Translations under genes and position numbers: made by a program
In this document: piece by piece, positions 1 through 10,337 of the stretch
Numbering within the stretch: position 1 is the stretch's first letter
How the letters are laid out: each line of letters starts with the position of its first letter
Notes under the pieces: model-generated
What the model saw: the letters and a program-made list of their open reading frames with translations, nothing else
Told to the model about the DNA's origin: nothing
Databases searched by the model: none
DNA from: Planctomycetaceae bacterium
GTDB taxonomy: Bacteria > Planctomycetota > Phycisphaerae > Phycisphaerales > SM1A02
NCBI GenBank assembly: GCA_021297815.1
Contig: JAJTGK010000001.1
Location: forward strand, 1 to 51,974
DNA: 51,974 bases
Direction: 5' to 3'

Positions 1-57
1 GCGGCGTCGCCGCCGCGTGCTCGGAGGACTGGCGTCATGATCACGCAGCGCGCCGCC
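1..57. repeat. 57-bp direct repeat, copy 1
   Basis: Bases 1-57 are identical to bases 308-364 (offset 307). The copy begins at the first base of the window, so the repeat may extend further left. Both copies start with a GC-rich self-complementary stretch and end in gcgcgccgcc. Confidence 0.9.
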
Positions 58-73
58 GGCCTCTGGCCGGCGG

Positions 74-248
74 GTGCCCAGTGCGAAGCCACTGGGTCGC
101 CCCGTTCTCCAATCTCGCGAGGGCGCGCGCGCGAAGCGCGCGGTCCTTCGGTCCTTCACCGTGCCGAGACAGCGGACCGTCGGGCTTCGCCCGCCGCATC
201 GAGCCGAGAGTGGGGAATCCTGCGACCCAGTGCCTTCGGACTGGGCAC
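74..248. repeat. 27-bp imperfect inverted repeat (74-100 / 222-248)
   Basis: Bases 74-100 match the reverse complement of 222-248 with two mismatches in 27. Each arm is itself a small hairpin: cccagtg/cactggg at 77-83/90-96, and cccagt/actggg at 226-231/240-245. Neighbouring hairpins lie at 53-61/65-73 and 249-256/262-269. The whole block lies between the two 57-bp direct repeats. Confidence 0.8.
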
Positions 249-307
249 CCGTCGCGCTGCGCGCGACGGCGTCGGTCGTGGTCATCTCGTCAACCCTCCG
301 TCCCCAC

Positions 308-364
308 GCGGCGTCGCCGCCGCGTGCTCGGAGGACTGGCGTCATGATCACGCAGCGCGCCGCC
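308..364. repeat. 57-bp direct repeat, copy 2
   Basis: Exact second copy of bases 1-57. After it the two sequences diverge: copy 1 continues into a GC-rich hairpin at 53-73, copy 2 into the long stem-loop at 375-427. Confidence 0.9.
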
Positions 365-374
365 CCCAGCCAAA

Positions 375-427
375 GTGGGCGAGGATGTTGAAGCCCCGTT
401 TCAGGGGCTTCAACGAAAGTCGCCCAC
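375..427. other. Two-tier stem-loop
   Basis: An 11-bp perfect stem (387-397 with 404-414, 6-nt loop) sits inside an outer 8-bp perfect stem (375-382 with 420-427). They are separated by a small asymmetric internal loop. No U-run follows on either strand, so it is not a typical intrinsic terminator. A structured RNA or a repeat-derived palindrome are both possible. Confidence 0.7.
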
Positions 428-440
428 GCTAAAACACGCA

Positions 441-469
441 CCGCCCGCGGAGGTGGGGTCCGCGGGCGG
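441..469. other. 10-bp perfect hairpin
   Basis: ccgcccgcgg (441-450) is exactly complementary to ccgcgggcgg (460-469) across a 9-nt loop. It lies just after the two-tier stem-loop and has no T tract. Confidence 0.65.
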
Positions 470-933
470 GCGTATGAGCGGGACCTTCGCGTGGGCGGTC
501 CCGCAGTGGTGGTGTGTTGCATTCGACGGATCCGAGTCGGCCACCTGGGTCGCGCGTGAGGCCGCGCGTCAGGGGTCGGACTCTGCGAACTCCATGCTCG
601 CCCGACCGGTGCAAGAAGGGTCCATCCACTCGCCGACCTTCTCGTTCACTGGTTCCGTCGTCTGCTCCGAAGCGGGTGTGTCGGAGTCCTCATCTGACAC
701 CCGCTCGTGATCCGCGGTGATCCGGCTTCCGTTCCGCGCAGGCGCGCCTTTCGGCAACGCCCGCGTCATGCCACTTCCTGTAGCGCTGCGGACCTCGTTT
801 CCGGCATGGCTGCCGGCATCGGACACTCCACGCACCTCCGTGATCCGCGGGTCGCCTGTGCGTCGGCGTCGCCGCGGGGGCCTGTCGGCCCTGTTTCGTT
901 CATGACAGCAGCCAGATCGGATTGGCTCGAGCC

Positions 934-1017
934 GCCTGCGTGGTCGGAGTCACGCAGGCCGCTTCTCGCCGTCCCGCCCGCTTCGGGGGGTGCTGCGCTT
1001 GCCTCTGCCGCAGCACC
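934..1017 (-). terminator. Hairpin pair downstream of nrdJ
   Basis: Two 9-bp perfect stems lie within 115 bases after the nrdJ stop: 934-942/951-959 and 989-997/1009-1017. A further 8-bp stem (1035-1042/1048-1055) overlaps the stop codon. None has a clear U tract, so this is a possible rather than certain transcription end. Confidence 0.4.
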
Positions 1018-1048
1018 ACCATCTGCAGGGGACTCAGCTGAATCGGGT

Positions 1049-4000
1049 TCAGCTGCAGCCCATCGAGTTGCCGCAGTTCAGGCAGCGGTAGCAGGTGCCG
1101 TTCCGCACCGTGATCGAACCGCATCCATCGCAGGCGGGGGCATCGCCCATGAGCGCCGCGTTCGACTGGTCGAGCGCCGAGGCGGCGACCGTCTTCACGC
1201 TGCGCTGCACCGTCGAGAACGACTCGACCGTGCGGACCTCCGTCACCGAGGCGGTCACCGCGCCGGGCGCGACGCGCTCCGTCGGGGCAGGACGGGGTGA
1301 AGCCTCGCGGGTCGCGATCGCTGCCTCGATCGCCGCGGTACGACGCGCTGACCATCCCTGATCGCTGCATGCAGCGTCCTCCTTGCGCGGATCCTCCGCG
1401 GCGGTTTCCTGAACAGCAGCAGCGGGCTCGGCGTGGCCGTAGCCGCTGTTGAGTCGTGGCGAGTTCTGCTCGCGGTACCCGGGGATGAACTGCATGCCCA
1501 GCCACCGGAAGATGTAGTCGACGAGGCTCTTCGCGAACGGAATGTCGGCGTTCGTCGTCATGCCCATCGGCTCGAAGCGCTGATGCGCGAACTTGGTCAC
1601 CAGGCTCTCGACGGGCACGCCGTACTGGAGCGCCACCGAGATCGCGGTGCCGAGCGAATCCATCAGGCCGCCGATCGTCGAGCCTTCCTTCGCCATCGTG
1701 ATGAAGAGCTCGCCCGGGCGGCCGTCGTCGTAGAGGCCGACGATGAGGTAGCCCTCGTGGCCCGCGACATTGAACTTGTGCGTGATCGACTCGCGCGTGT
1801 CGGCGAGGCGGCGACGCATCGGACGCTCGATGATGCGCTCGACGACACGCTCGACGATCACCTCGCGGCGCTCGAGATCGAGCTTGTCGGCCGCGCTGAC
1901 GATCGCGTCGACCGCCTCGGTCGAGAGAGCCTCGCCGAGAAGGTCCTGCTGCTCGGCGGCGTCGGTGACAGGCTCGCTCTTCGCGGCCTGCTCGGCCTCC
2001 GCGGCCTCCTTCTTGTCGTCCTCCTCGGCCTTGTCGCTCTTCGTCGACAGCGGCTGGCTGAGCTTGCAGCCGTCGCGGTAGAGGGCGTTCGCCTTGAGGC
2101 CGAGTTCCCAGCTCATGCGGTAGCACGCGCCGATGTCCTCGACCGAGGCGTCGGAAGGCAGGTTGATCGTCTTCGAGATCGCGCCCGTGATGAACGGCTG
2201 CGACGCAGCCATCATGCGGATGTGGCCCTCGGGCTTGATGAAGCGGGTGCCGGTCGGGCCGCAGCGGTTCGCGCAGTCGAACACGGCGAGGTGCGCGTCC
2301 TTGAGGAACGGTGCGCCCTCGACGGTCTGAGTGCCGCACACGAGGCGGTTCAGCGTGTCGATCTGGCGCTTGGTCAGGCCGAGCACCTTGAGGCCGTTGA
2401 ACGAGAAGTCGTTGCGCGCCGCCGCGGGGTCAATGCCCGCCGCCACGAGCACGCGCTCGGGCATCGACCACGCCGAGAAGGCGAAGCCGATCTCGAACAC
2501 GCCGGGAATGCTGCCCTCGACCGTGCTGAGCTCCTCATGGGTGTAGCCCTTCGAGACGAGGAAGTCGCGGAGCGTCGTCCGCTGACCTGCGACGGTCGAG
2601 CCGTCGACCGCAGGCATCGGCACATCGAGGCTGAGCGAGCCCATCACATGGGTGATGATCGCGTCGGTCTCCTCGTTCGAGTGGCCGAGGGCCTTGAGCG
2701 CGGGCCGCAGCGACTGGTTGGCGATCTTGAAGTAGCCGCCGCCTGCGAGCTTCTTGAACTTCACGAGCGCGAAGTCGGGCTCGACGCCCGTCGTGTCGCA
2801 GTCCATGAGCAGGCCGATGGTGCCCGTCGGCGCGATGACCGTGGTCTGCGCGTTGCGGTAGCCGAACTTCTCGCCGAAGCTGAGCGCGTCGTCCCAGCAG
2901 GCGACCGAACGGTCGAGCATCTCGGCCGAGTTCGACAGGTTGATGCGGCCCGAGCGCACGAGCGGATGGTCGATCGGCACGGGGCGGATGCGCAGGCTCT
3001 CGTACTCGTCGCTGGTGCGGGCCACGCCCTGCGCCGCGCGACGGTGGTTGCGGACCACGCGCAGCATGTTGTCGCGGTTCGCGTCATAGCCCGCGAACGG
3101 CCCGTGCTCGGCGGCGAGCAGGGCGCTCTGCGCGTACGAACGGCCCGTGAGGATCGAGGTGAGCATGCCGCACACCGCGCGCCCCTCATCGCTGTCGTAC
3201 GGAACGCCCGCCTGCATCAGCATCGCGCCGAGGTTGGCGTAGCCGAGGCCGAGCGTGCGGTACTTCCACGAGAGCTCCGCGATCTCCTTCGACGGGAACG
3301 ACGCCATGAGCACCGAGATCTCGAGGACGATCGTCCACAGCGAGATGGCGTGCTCGTAGGCCTCGATGTCGAAGCGGCGGGTCTGCGAGTCGTACAGCTT
3401 GAGCAGGTTGATCGACGCGAGGTTGCACGCCGTGTTGTCGAGGAACATGTACTCCGAGCACGGGTTGCTCGCGTTGATGCGGCCGCCCTCGGGGCAGGTG
3501 TGCCACGCGTTGATCGTGCTGTCGTACTGCACGCCAGGGTCGGCGCAGCGCCACGCGGCGAAGTTGATCTCGTTCCAGAGGTCCTTCGCCTGGATGGTCT
3601 TCGCGACCTTGCCGTCGGTGCGGCCGATGAGCTTCCACTCGCTGTTCGAATCGAGCGCGTCGAAGAACTCGTCGGGAATGCGGACCGAGTTGTTCGAGTT
3701 CTGGCCGCTGACGGTGTAGTACGCCTCGCCGTTGAAGTCGTAGTCGAGCTTCAGGCCGAGCTTCGAGGCGAGGTCCTTCTGGTCCTGGCCGAGGGCCTTC
3801 ATGCCCTCGACGAGCGCGGCGACCTTGATCTCCTCGCGGACCTTCCAGTTGACGAACGACTCGATGTCGGGGTGGTCGAGGTCGAGGCAGACCATCTTGG
3901 CCGCGCGACGGGTGGTGCCGCCCGACTTGATCGCGGCCGCGGCGCGGTCGCCGATGCGCAGGAAGCTCATCAGGCCCGAGCTCTTGCCGCCGCCCGAGAG

Positions 4001-4684
4001 CGGCTCGTTCTCGCCGCGGAGCTGCGAGAAGTTCGTGCCCGTGCCCGAGCCGTACTTGAAGAGACGCGCCTCGCGCGTCCAGAGGTCCATGATGCCGCCC
4101 TCGCCGACGAGGTCGTCGCGCACCGACTGGATGAAGCAGGCGTGCGGCTGCGGGTGGGTGTAGGCGTCGGAGGCGAGCTTGGTCGCGCCCGTGCGGTGGT
4201 CGGCGATCCAGTGGCCCTGCGCAGGACCCGAGATGCCGTACGCGTAGTTCAGGCCCGTGTTGAACCACTGCGGGCTGTTCGGTGCGGCGATCTGGTTGAT
4301 GAGCATGTACGCGAGCTCGTCGTAGAACGCCTCGGCGTCGCGCTTGGTCGAGAAGTACCCGAACTTCTCGCCCCAGTAGGTCCAGCAGCCGGCGAGGCGG
4401 TGCACGACCTGGCGCACCGAGCGCTCGGGGCCGAGCACGGGCTTGCCCGCGGCGTCGACCATCGGGGTGCCGTTCGCGTCGAGCTGCGGCACGCCCGCCT
4501 TGCGGAAGTACTTGCTCACGACGATGTCGGTCGCCAGCTGGCTCCACGACGCGGGGATCTCCGCGTCCTTCATCTCGAACACGGTCGAGCCATCGGAATT
4601 GCCGATGCGGCTCGAGCGCTTCGTCCACTCGACGGTGTCGTAGACATTCTGGCCAGCCTTCGTGAAGCGTCGGGAGATCTTCAT
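1049..4684 (-). CDS. nrdJ: Vitamin B12-dependent (class II) ribonucleotide reductase
   Basis: Adenosylcobalamin-dependent reduction of ribonucleotides to deoxyribonucleotides, in the cytoplasm. The protein has 1211 residues, the usual size for long NrdJ proteins. Visible motifs are the first redox cysteine (HACFIQS, about residue 182), the NPCSE motif with the expected thiyl-radical cysteine (about 406) and its partner cysteine 11 residues on, PTGTIGLLMDCDTTG (about 618), and a C-terminal cysteine cluster (CDGCG ... CYRCLNCG) typical of the redox-active zinc-ribbon tail. I chose MKISRRF as start because the family begins here; 28 further in-frame codons upstream look non-homologous. No B12 riboswitch box (GCCACTG-type) is visible upstream. 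dcd lies 132 bp upstream on the same strand. Confidence 0.95.
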   Translation of the reverse strand: MKISRRFTKAGQNVYDTVEWTKRSSRIGNSDGSTVFEMKDAEIPASWSQLATDIVVSKYFRKAGVPQLDANGTPMVDAAGKPVLGPERSVRQVVHRLAGCWTYWGEKFGYFSTKRDAEAFYDELAYMLINQIAAPNSPQWFNTGLNYAYGISGPAQGHWIADHRTGATKLASDAYTHPQPHACFIQSVRDDLVGEGGIMDLWTREARLFKYGSGTGTNFSQLRGENEPLSGGGKSSGLMSFLRIGDRAAAAIKSGGTTRRAAKMVCLDLDHPDIESFVNWKVREEIKVAALVEGMKALGQDQKDLASKLGLKLDYDFNGEAYYTVSGQNSNNSVRIPDEFFDALDSNSEWKLIGRTDGKVAKTIQAKDLWNEINFAAWRCADPGVQYDSTINAWHTCPEGGRINASNPCSEYMFLDNTACNLASINLLKLYDSQTRRFDIEAYEHAISLWTIVLEISVLMASFPSKEIAELSWKYRTLGLGYANLGAMLMQAGVPYDSDEGRAVCGMLTSILTGRSYAQSALLAAEHGPFAGYDANRDNMLRVVRNHRRAAQGVARTSDEYESLRIRPVPIDHPLVRSGRINLSNSAEMLDRSVACWDDALSFGEKFGYRNAQTTVIAPTGTIGLLMDCDTTGVEPDFALVKFKKLAGGGYFKIANQSLRPALKALGHSNEETDAIITHVMGSLSLDVPMPAVDGSTVAGQRTTLRDFLVSKGYTHEELSTVEGSIPGVFEIGFAFSAWSMPERVLVAAGIDPAAARNDFSFNGLKVLGLTKRQIDTLNRLVCGTQTVEGAPFLKDAHLAVFDCANRCGPTGTRFIKPEGHIRMMAASQPFITGAISKTINLPSDASVEDIGACYRMSWELGLKANALYRDGCKLSQPLSTKSDKAEEDDKKEAAEAEQAAKSEPVTDAAEQQDLLGEALSTEAVDAIVSAADKLDLERREVIVERVVERIIERPMRRRLADTRESITHKFNVAGHEGYLIVGLYDDGRPGELFITMAKEGSTIGGLMDSLGTAISVALQYGVPVESLVTKFAHQRFEPMGMTTNADIPFAKSLVDYIFRWLGMQFIPGYREQNSPRLNSGYGHAEPAAAVQETAAEDPRKEDAACSDQGWSARRTAAIEAAIATREASPRPAPTERVAPGAVTASVTEVRTVESFSTVQRSVKTVAASALDQSNAALMGDAPACDGCGSITVRNGTCYRCLNCGNSMGCS

Positions 4685-4816
4685 TGTTCGTGCTTTCTTC
4701 GCGAGCGGATCGGAGAGGGAGATGAGTCGAGAGTGACAGGCGATTTCAGTCGGGGGACGAACGCGCACAGGCGCGGCCGTCCCGTCGCGCGGCGCCGATG
4801 CGGCCGCCGCGCGGGA

Positions 4817-5536
4817 TCAATGGCTACTAGGTTGGTGTTGGCGGTGGCCGCCGCAGCAGGAACCGCGGGTATTCGCGGGGATCGCGGAGAGTTCCGCAGA
4901 CGCCCCCGCGAGGCTGTCGACCGATGCGAGGCTGTCGACCGATGCGAGGCTGTCGACCGATGCGAGGCCGTCGACCATCGGAAGCGTGAGCCCCGCCTGG
5001 TCCTGGTACTTGCCGCCCTTGTCGGCGTAGCTCGTGGCGCACACGCGGTCGGCCTTCAGGAAGACCATCTGCGCGATGCCTTCGTTGGCGTAGATCTTTG
5101 CGGGGAGCGGCGTCGTGTTCGAGATCTCGATCGTGACCTTGCCGCGCCATTCGGGCTCGAGCGGCGTCACATTCACGATGATGCCGCATCGCGCGTAGGT
5201 CGACTTGCCCACGCAGATCGCGAGCACATCGCGCGGGACCTCGATCGTCTCGACGGTCTCGGCAAGCGCGAACGAGTTCGGCGGAATGATGATGTGGTCG
5301 CGCCCCGTCTCCGCCGTGTCAATGGTCAGGAACAGGTCGTTCGTGAAGTTCTTCGGATCGACGATCGCCGTGCCACCCGAGGTGGCGTTCGTGAAGATCT
5401 TGAACTTCGTTCCCACGCGCACGTCGTAGCCATAGCTCGACACGCCGTAGGAGACGACGCCCTTTCTCTTCTCGTTGCCCGCGAATGGCTCGATGTGCAC
5501 GAGCTCGCGGATCTGCGTGTCGCAAAGGACTGGCAT
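4817..5536 (-). CDS. dcd: dCTP deaminase with repeat-derived C-terminal tail
   Basis: Deaminates dCTP to dUTP, the precursor route to dTTP; a cytoplasmic homotrimer of the dUTPase fold. The first ~190 residues carry the family signatures [17 protein letters not shown], a [15 protein letters not shown] block containing the catalytic Glu, and [11 protein letters not shown] near the usual end. The 239-residue protein then runs on for about 45 residues. This tail is encoded by an 18-bp tandem repeat (LASVDS three times) and then Ser/Cys/His-rich sequence unrelated to the family. Start chosen at [12 protein letters not shown], matching family N-termini; there is no strong Shine-Dalgarno. Because nrdJ follows on the same strand, shared expression for dNTP supply is plausible. 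Whether Dcd is mono- or bifunctional (dUTPase) cannot be told. Confidence 0.93.
   Translation of the reverse strand: MPVLCDTQIRELVHIEPFAGNEKRKGVVSYGVSSYGYDVRVGTKFKIFTNATSGGTAIVDPKNFTNDLFLTIDTAETGRDHIIIPPNSFALAETVETIEVPRDVLAICVGKSTYARCGIIVNVTPLEPEWRGKVTIEISNTTPLPAKIYANEGIAQMVFLKADRVCATSYADKGGKYQDQAGLTLPMVDGLASVDSLASVDSLASVDSLAGASAELSAIPANTRGSCCGGHRQHQPSSH
4910..4976. repeat. 18-bp tandem repeat in the 3' end of dcd
   Basis: Three exact copies of gaggctgtcgaccgatgc (4910-4927, 4928-4945, 4946-4963) and a degenerate fourth (to 4976). It stays in frame and gives the hexapeptide LASVDS on the dcd strand. Confidence 0.95.
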
Positions 5537-5859
5537 ATGAACGCACCGGACGCAGACCCCACCGGCCTGCACGGTCCCTTCGCGGGCGCTTCCTGCGCTC
5601 GAGAGGGGGTGTTCTTCTTTGCAGGCCGGATCCGTCTGGCCTGCGGAGATGCACGAAACGAACGCTCGCACCGAGGATCTGAAGAGTTCCAGCCGGGGCT
5701 GGCGAGCGGCATACGACAGGCCGCACGGCTCGGACCAGGGAGCGAGACACGCTCGGCCCGGAGCGAGCAGGTTCCACACGCAGAACCCAACTCGGCACCA
5801 TGCCGATCCACCAGGCCGCCCGGGATGCCCCGAACACTTCGAGAGGTCCCGCTCGGGAT

Positions 5860-5887
5860 GACCCAACACGGGTGACCCAACACGGGT
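5860..5887. repeat. 14-bp direct repeat, two copies
   Basis: gacccaacacgggt occurs twice head to tail (5860-5873 and 5874-5887). Each unit contains the short inverted sequence accc...gggt. It could be an operator or part of a dispersed repeat. Confidence 0.7.
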
Positions 5888-6102
5888 GAACTCAGTCGAG
5901 CCCCTCGCTCCGAGCCCCACCGTCGTGAAGGCGGTGGGTCGGAAGCCCTTTGCATGCCTCGGGGTGACTTCAGCGGTCGCCTCGCCTGGCCGCGTTGCGG
6001 CGGAAGGCGGGGAAATGCTGGAAATCGCCAGTCCGAGAACTTTTCAGATGTCGGGGCAGCCAACCGCTCGGTCCACGATCGGTTGGATGCCGCGGCCATC
6101 GT

Positions 6103-6120
6103 ACCCCAACATGTTGGGGT
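6103..6120. promoter_or_regulatory. 18-bp perfect palindrome, possible operator
   Basis: accccaacatgttggggt is perfectly self-complementary. It lies 235 bp before the helicase start and about 30 bp before an A/T-rich patch. The form fits a dimeric repressor site. UvrD-type helicases are SOS-controlled in many bacteria, but I cannot assign this site to LexA. Confidence 0.4.
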
Positions 6121-6343
6121 CGCAAGGGAGAACTTGCCCCAGTCAGGGATCTTTTTGTGGTTTTTGAAAGGACCGCAAAAAACCCTTGGAACCTGGCGGG
6201 ATACGACGGCCCGGGCAGGCTAGCGGCTGGCCGGAACGGACAGAACCGCCCGCGCGCGCGGTGGACAACCTGTGCCAGCCGCTTCGGCCAGGCATGGGGG
6301 CGGGAAGCCTGTCGATTGCGCCGCAGCCGCCTGCAGCGGGCCG

Positions 6344-6349
6344 TAGGAT
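6344..6349 (+). promoter_or_regulatory. -10-like box TAGGAT just before uvrD
   Basis: TAGGAT ends 6 nt before the GTG start, so a transcript from it would be close to leaderless. The same bases include AGGA at Shine-Dalgarno distance, so either reading is possible. Confidence 0.35.
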
Positions 6350-6355
6350 CGCGCC

Positions 6356-8674
<2,319 letters not shown>

Positions 8675-8717
8675 GGCCGCGGAGATGGCGGCGGAGCGCG
8701 CGCGGCTCGTCGCGCCG

Positions 8718-10130
8718 CTAGGCCGCGAGCCGCAGCGAGCCTTCGCCGAGCTGCGACAGCGCGTCGAAGGCCGCGGCCTTGTAGAGCTCGGTCAGCGACG
8801 GGTAGTTGAAGCAGCTCTCGATGAGGTGCTGCAGGCCGTGACCCGCCGCGATCGCCTGCTGTCCGAGGTGGACGAGTTCGGTCGCGTCCTCGCCCGCGAT
8901 CGAGACGCCGATCAGCATGCGGGTCTGCCGGTCGAACACGGCCTTGAGCAGGCCCTGGTCGTCGCCGAGCATGCGCCCGCGCGCGTTGTCGCGGTAGTGG
9001 CCGCGGCCGATGACCACATCGCGGCCGCCCGAGCGCGCCTGCTCCTCGGTGAGGCCGACCGATGCGACCGCGGGGATCGTGTAGATCCCGATCGGAACCG
9101 TGTCGGCGAGCCGCGTCAGGAACGGGATGTCGAACATGTGGCAGGCCGCGATGCGACCCTGCTCCATGCTCGTCGAGGCGAGCGCGGGGAATCCGATCAC
9201 ATCGCCTGCCGCGAACACCGTCGGGCAGTCGGTGCGGTAGTGGGTGTCGACCGCGACGATGCCGCGCTCGTCGGGCCTGACCCCGACCGACTCGAGGCCG
9301 AGGCCGCGGGTGTTGCCGTTGCGGCCAAGCGACCAGAGCGCGCAGTCGGAGACGATTTCACGGCCATCCGACAGGACGGTGCGCGCGCGTCCGTCGGCGG
9401 TGCCCTCGATGCGGGCCGCGCTCGTGTTGAACAGCAGCTCGATGCCTTGCTCGCGCATGCCGCGTTCGAGCACCGCGCGGATCTCCTCGTCGAGGAACCG
9501 CATGAGCGTCGAGCGCGGCTCGATGAGCGTGACCGCCACGCCGAGCTCGGCGAAGATGCTCGCGTACTCGCTGCCGATCACGCCTGCGCCGACGATGACG
9601 AGCGAACGCGGCATCGCCTCGAGCGAGAGGATGCCGTCGGCGTCGACGACCGCGGGATGCGAGAAGTCGACGGTCTTCGCTCGCGCGGGGGTCGACCCCG
9701 TGGCGACCAGCATGTAGTCGGTTGTGAAGAGCTGCGCGCTGCCATCGGGGCGCACGACGCGCACGGTGTTCATGTCGACGATCTCGCCGCGCCCGCGCAG
9801 GATCTCGACGCCCGCGAGGTCGAGGCGTTCCTCGATGCGGTCGTGCTCCTCCATCTGGACGAGCGTGCGTCGCGCCATGAACCGCTGCATCGAGAGTTCG
9901 CCGAGCGGATTCGCGGTGAGGCCAGGGATCGGGCGCCTGCGCAGCGCGCTCGCGACCAGGGCGGTCTCGCGCAGCACCTTCGAGGCGACCGTGCCCGTGT
10001 TCACCATCGCGCCACCTGGGCGCGGAGCGCACTCCACCACCGCCGCGCGGCGGCCGAACTTGGCGGCCTGCGCCGCGGCGCTCTCGCCCGCGGGCCCTGA
10101 ACCGATGCAGATGAGGTCGAACGAGCGCAC
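8718..10130 (-). CDS. sthA: Soluble pyridine nucleotide transhydrogenase (SthA type)
   Basis: FAD flavoprotein expected to transfer hydride between NADPH and NAD+ in the cytoplasm, balancing the two pools. It has the flavoprotein disulfide reductase fold: FAD-binding GSGPAGESAA at the N-terminus, NAD(P)-binding GAGVIGSEYASIFAELG mid-protein, GDVIGFPALASTSMEQGR before the interface domain, and the SthA-like SCFNYPSLTELYKAAAFDAL ending. The redox cysteine pair of lipoamide dehydrogenases is missing: the site reads GGAMVNTGTVASK with no cysteine. With 470 residues from the GTG at 10130 it matches the E. coli enzyme (466). The frame stays open for 56 more codons upstream, but these lack family similarity. 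No Shine-Dalgarno is evident. Confidence 0.88.
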   Translation of the reverse strand: MRSFDLICIGSGPAGESAAAQAAKFGRRAAVVECAPRPGGAMVNTGTVASKVLRETALVASALRRRPIPGLTANPLGELSMQRFMARRTLVQMEEHDRIEERLDLAGVEILRGRGEIVDMNTVRVVRPDGSAQLFTTDYMLVATGSTPARAKTVDFSHPAVVDADGILSLEAMPRSLVIVGAGVIGSEYASIFAELGVAVTLIEPRSTLMRFLDEEIRAVLERGMREQGIELLFNTSAARIEGTADGRARTVLSDGREIVSDCALWSLGRNGNTRGLGLESVGVRPDERGIVAVDTHYRTDCPTVFAAGDVIGFPALASTSMEQGRIAACHMFDIPFLTRLADTVPIGIYTIPAVASVGLTEEQARSGGRDVVIGRGHYRDNARGRMLGDDQGLLKAVFDRQTRMLIGVSIAGEDATELVHLGQQAIAAGHGLQHLIESCFNYPSLTELYKAAAFDALSQLGEGSLRLAA

Positions 10131-10337
10131 GCAGGAAGATCGGCGCGCATGCGCGGCGGCGTGAGCGCTTCGGCCTGTTCCGACGGGCGTTTCGGCGGAT
10201 GGGGCGAACTCCCCGACAAAGCGGCGAGAAGCGCGCGCCGTCGGCGCGGAAGCCGCGCCCGCCGGCGCGAGGCCATCGAGCCGCACATTCTCGACCACGC
10301 CGCTACAGATCGACGCGTCTCGGCCCTGCGAACGCCG

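Larger units (their letters stand above)
1..1048. other. Non-coding, repeat- and hairpin-rich region
   Basis: No open frame here has a convincing protein signature. The first 365 bases are built from a 57-bp direct repeat, a 27-bp inverted repeat and at least four short hairpins. Bases 375-469 hold two further stem-loops. Bases 470-900 have lower GC than the genes and show nothing recognisable. The last 150 bases contain hairpins just downstream of the nrdJ stop. The region could be a repeat element, a structured RNA locus or the edge of a contig; sequence alone does not decide. Confidence 0.6.
5537..6355. other. Gene-free gap between dcd and uvrD
   Basis: About 820 bases between divergent genes with no supported protein. 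It contains a 14-bp tandem repeat (5860-5887), a short stem (6061-6066/6080-6085), an 18-bp perfect palindrome (6103-6120) and an A/T-rich patch (6150-6185), unusual in this GC-rich window. Frames from the dcd direction stay open upstream of MPVLCD but have no dCTP-deaminase similarity. Confidence 0.6.

Noticed and set aside
375-835. Short frames in the left non-coding region, including 375-710 plus and 569-835 minus
   Set aside because: No similarity, no Shine-Dalgarno and codon composition unlike the real genes; the structured repeats there make coding unlikely. The minus-strand 88-residue frame is the only one that might deserve a search.
4685-4816. Cobalamin riboswitch before nrdJ
   Set aside because: No B12-box-like sequence or suitable fold in the 132-bp spacer.
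1433-5875. 1480-codon open frame on the plus strand, antisense to nrdJ and dcd
   Set aside because: Its Arg/Ala/Val/Leu/Asp-rich translation has no domain. It stays open because of the high GC codon bias of nrdJ and dcd on the other strand.
5537-5920. Extending dcd upstream of MPVLCD
   Set aside because: The extra 128 in-frame residues are Cys/Pro/Arg-rich and unlike any dCTP deaminase, and [12 protein letters not shown] matches the usual N-terminus.
8685-10100. 471-codon plus-strand frame over sthA
   Set aside because: No recognisable protein features; the minus strand encodes a complete flavoprotein.
8718-10130. Calling the flavoprotein dihydrolipoamide dehydrogenase
   Set aside because: The redox cysteines are absent and the C-terminus matches SthA.
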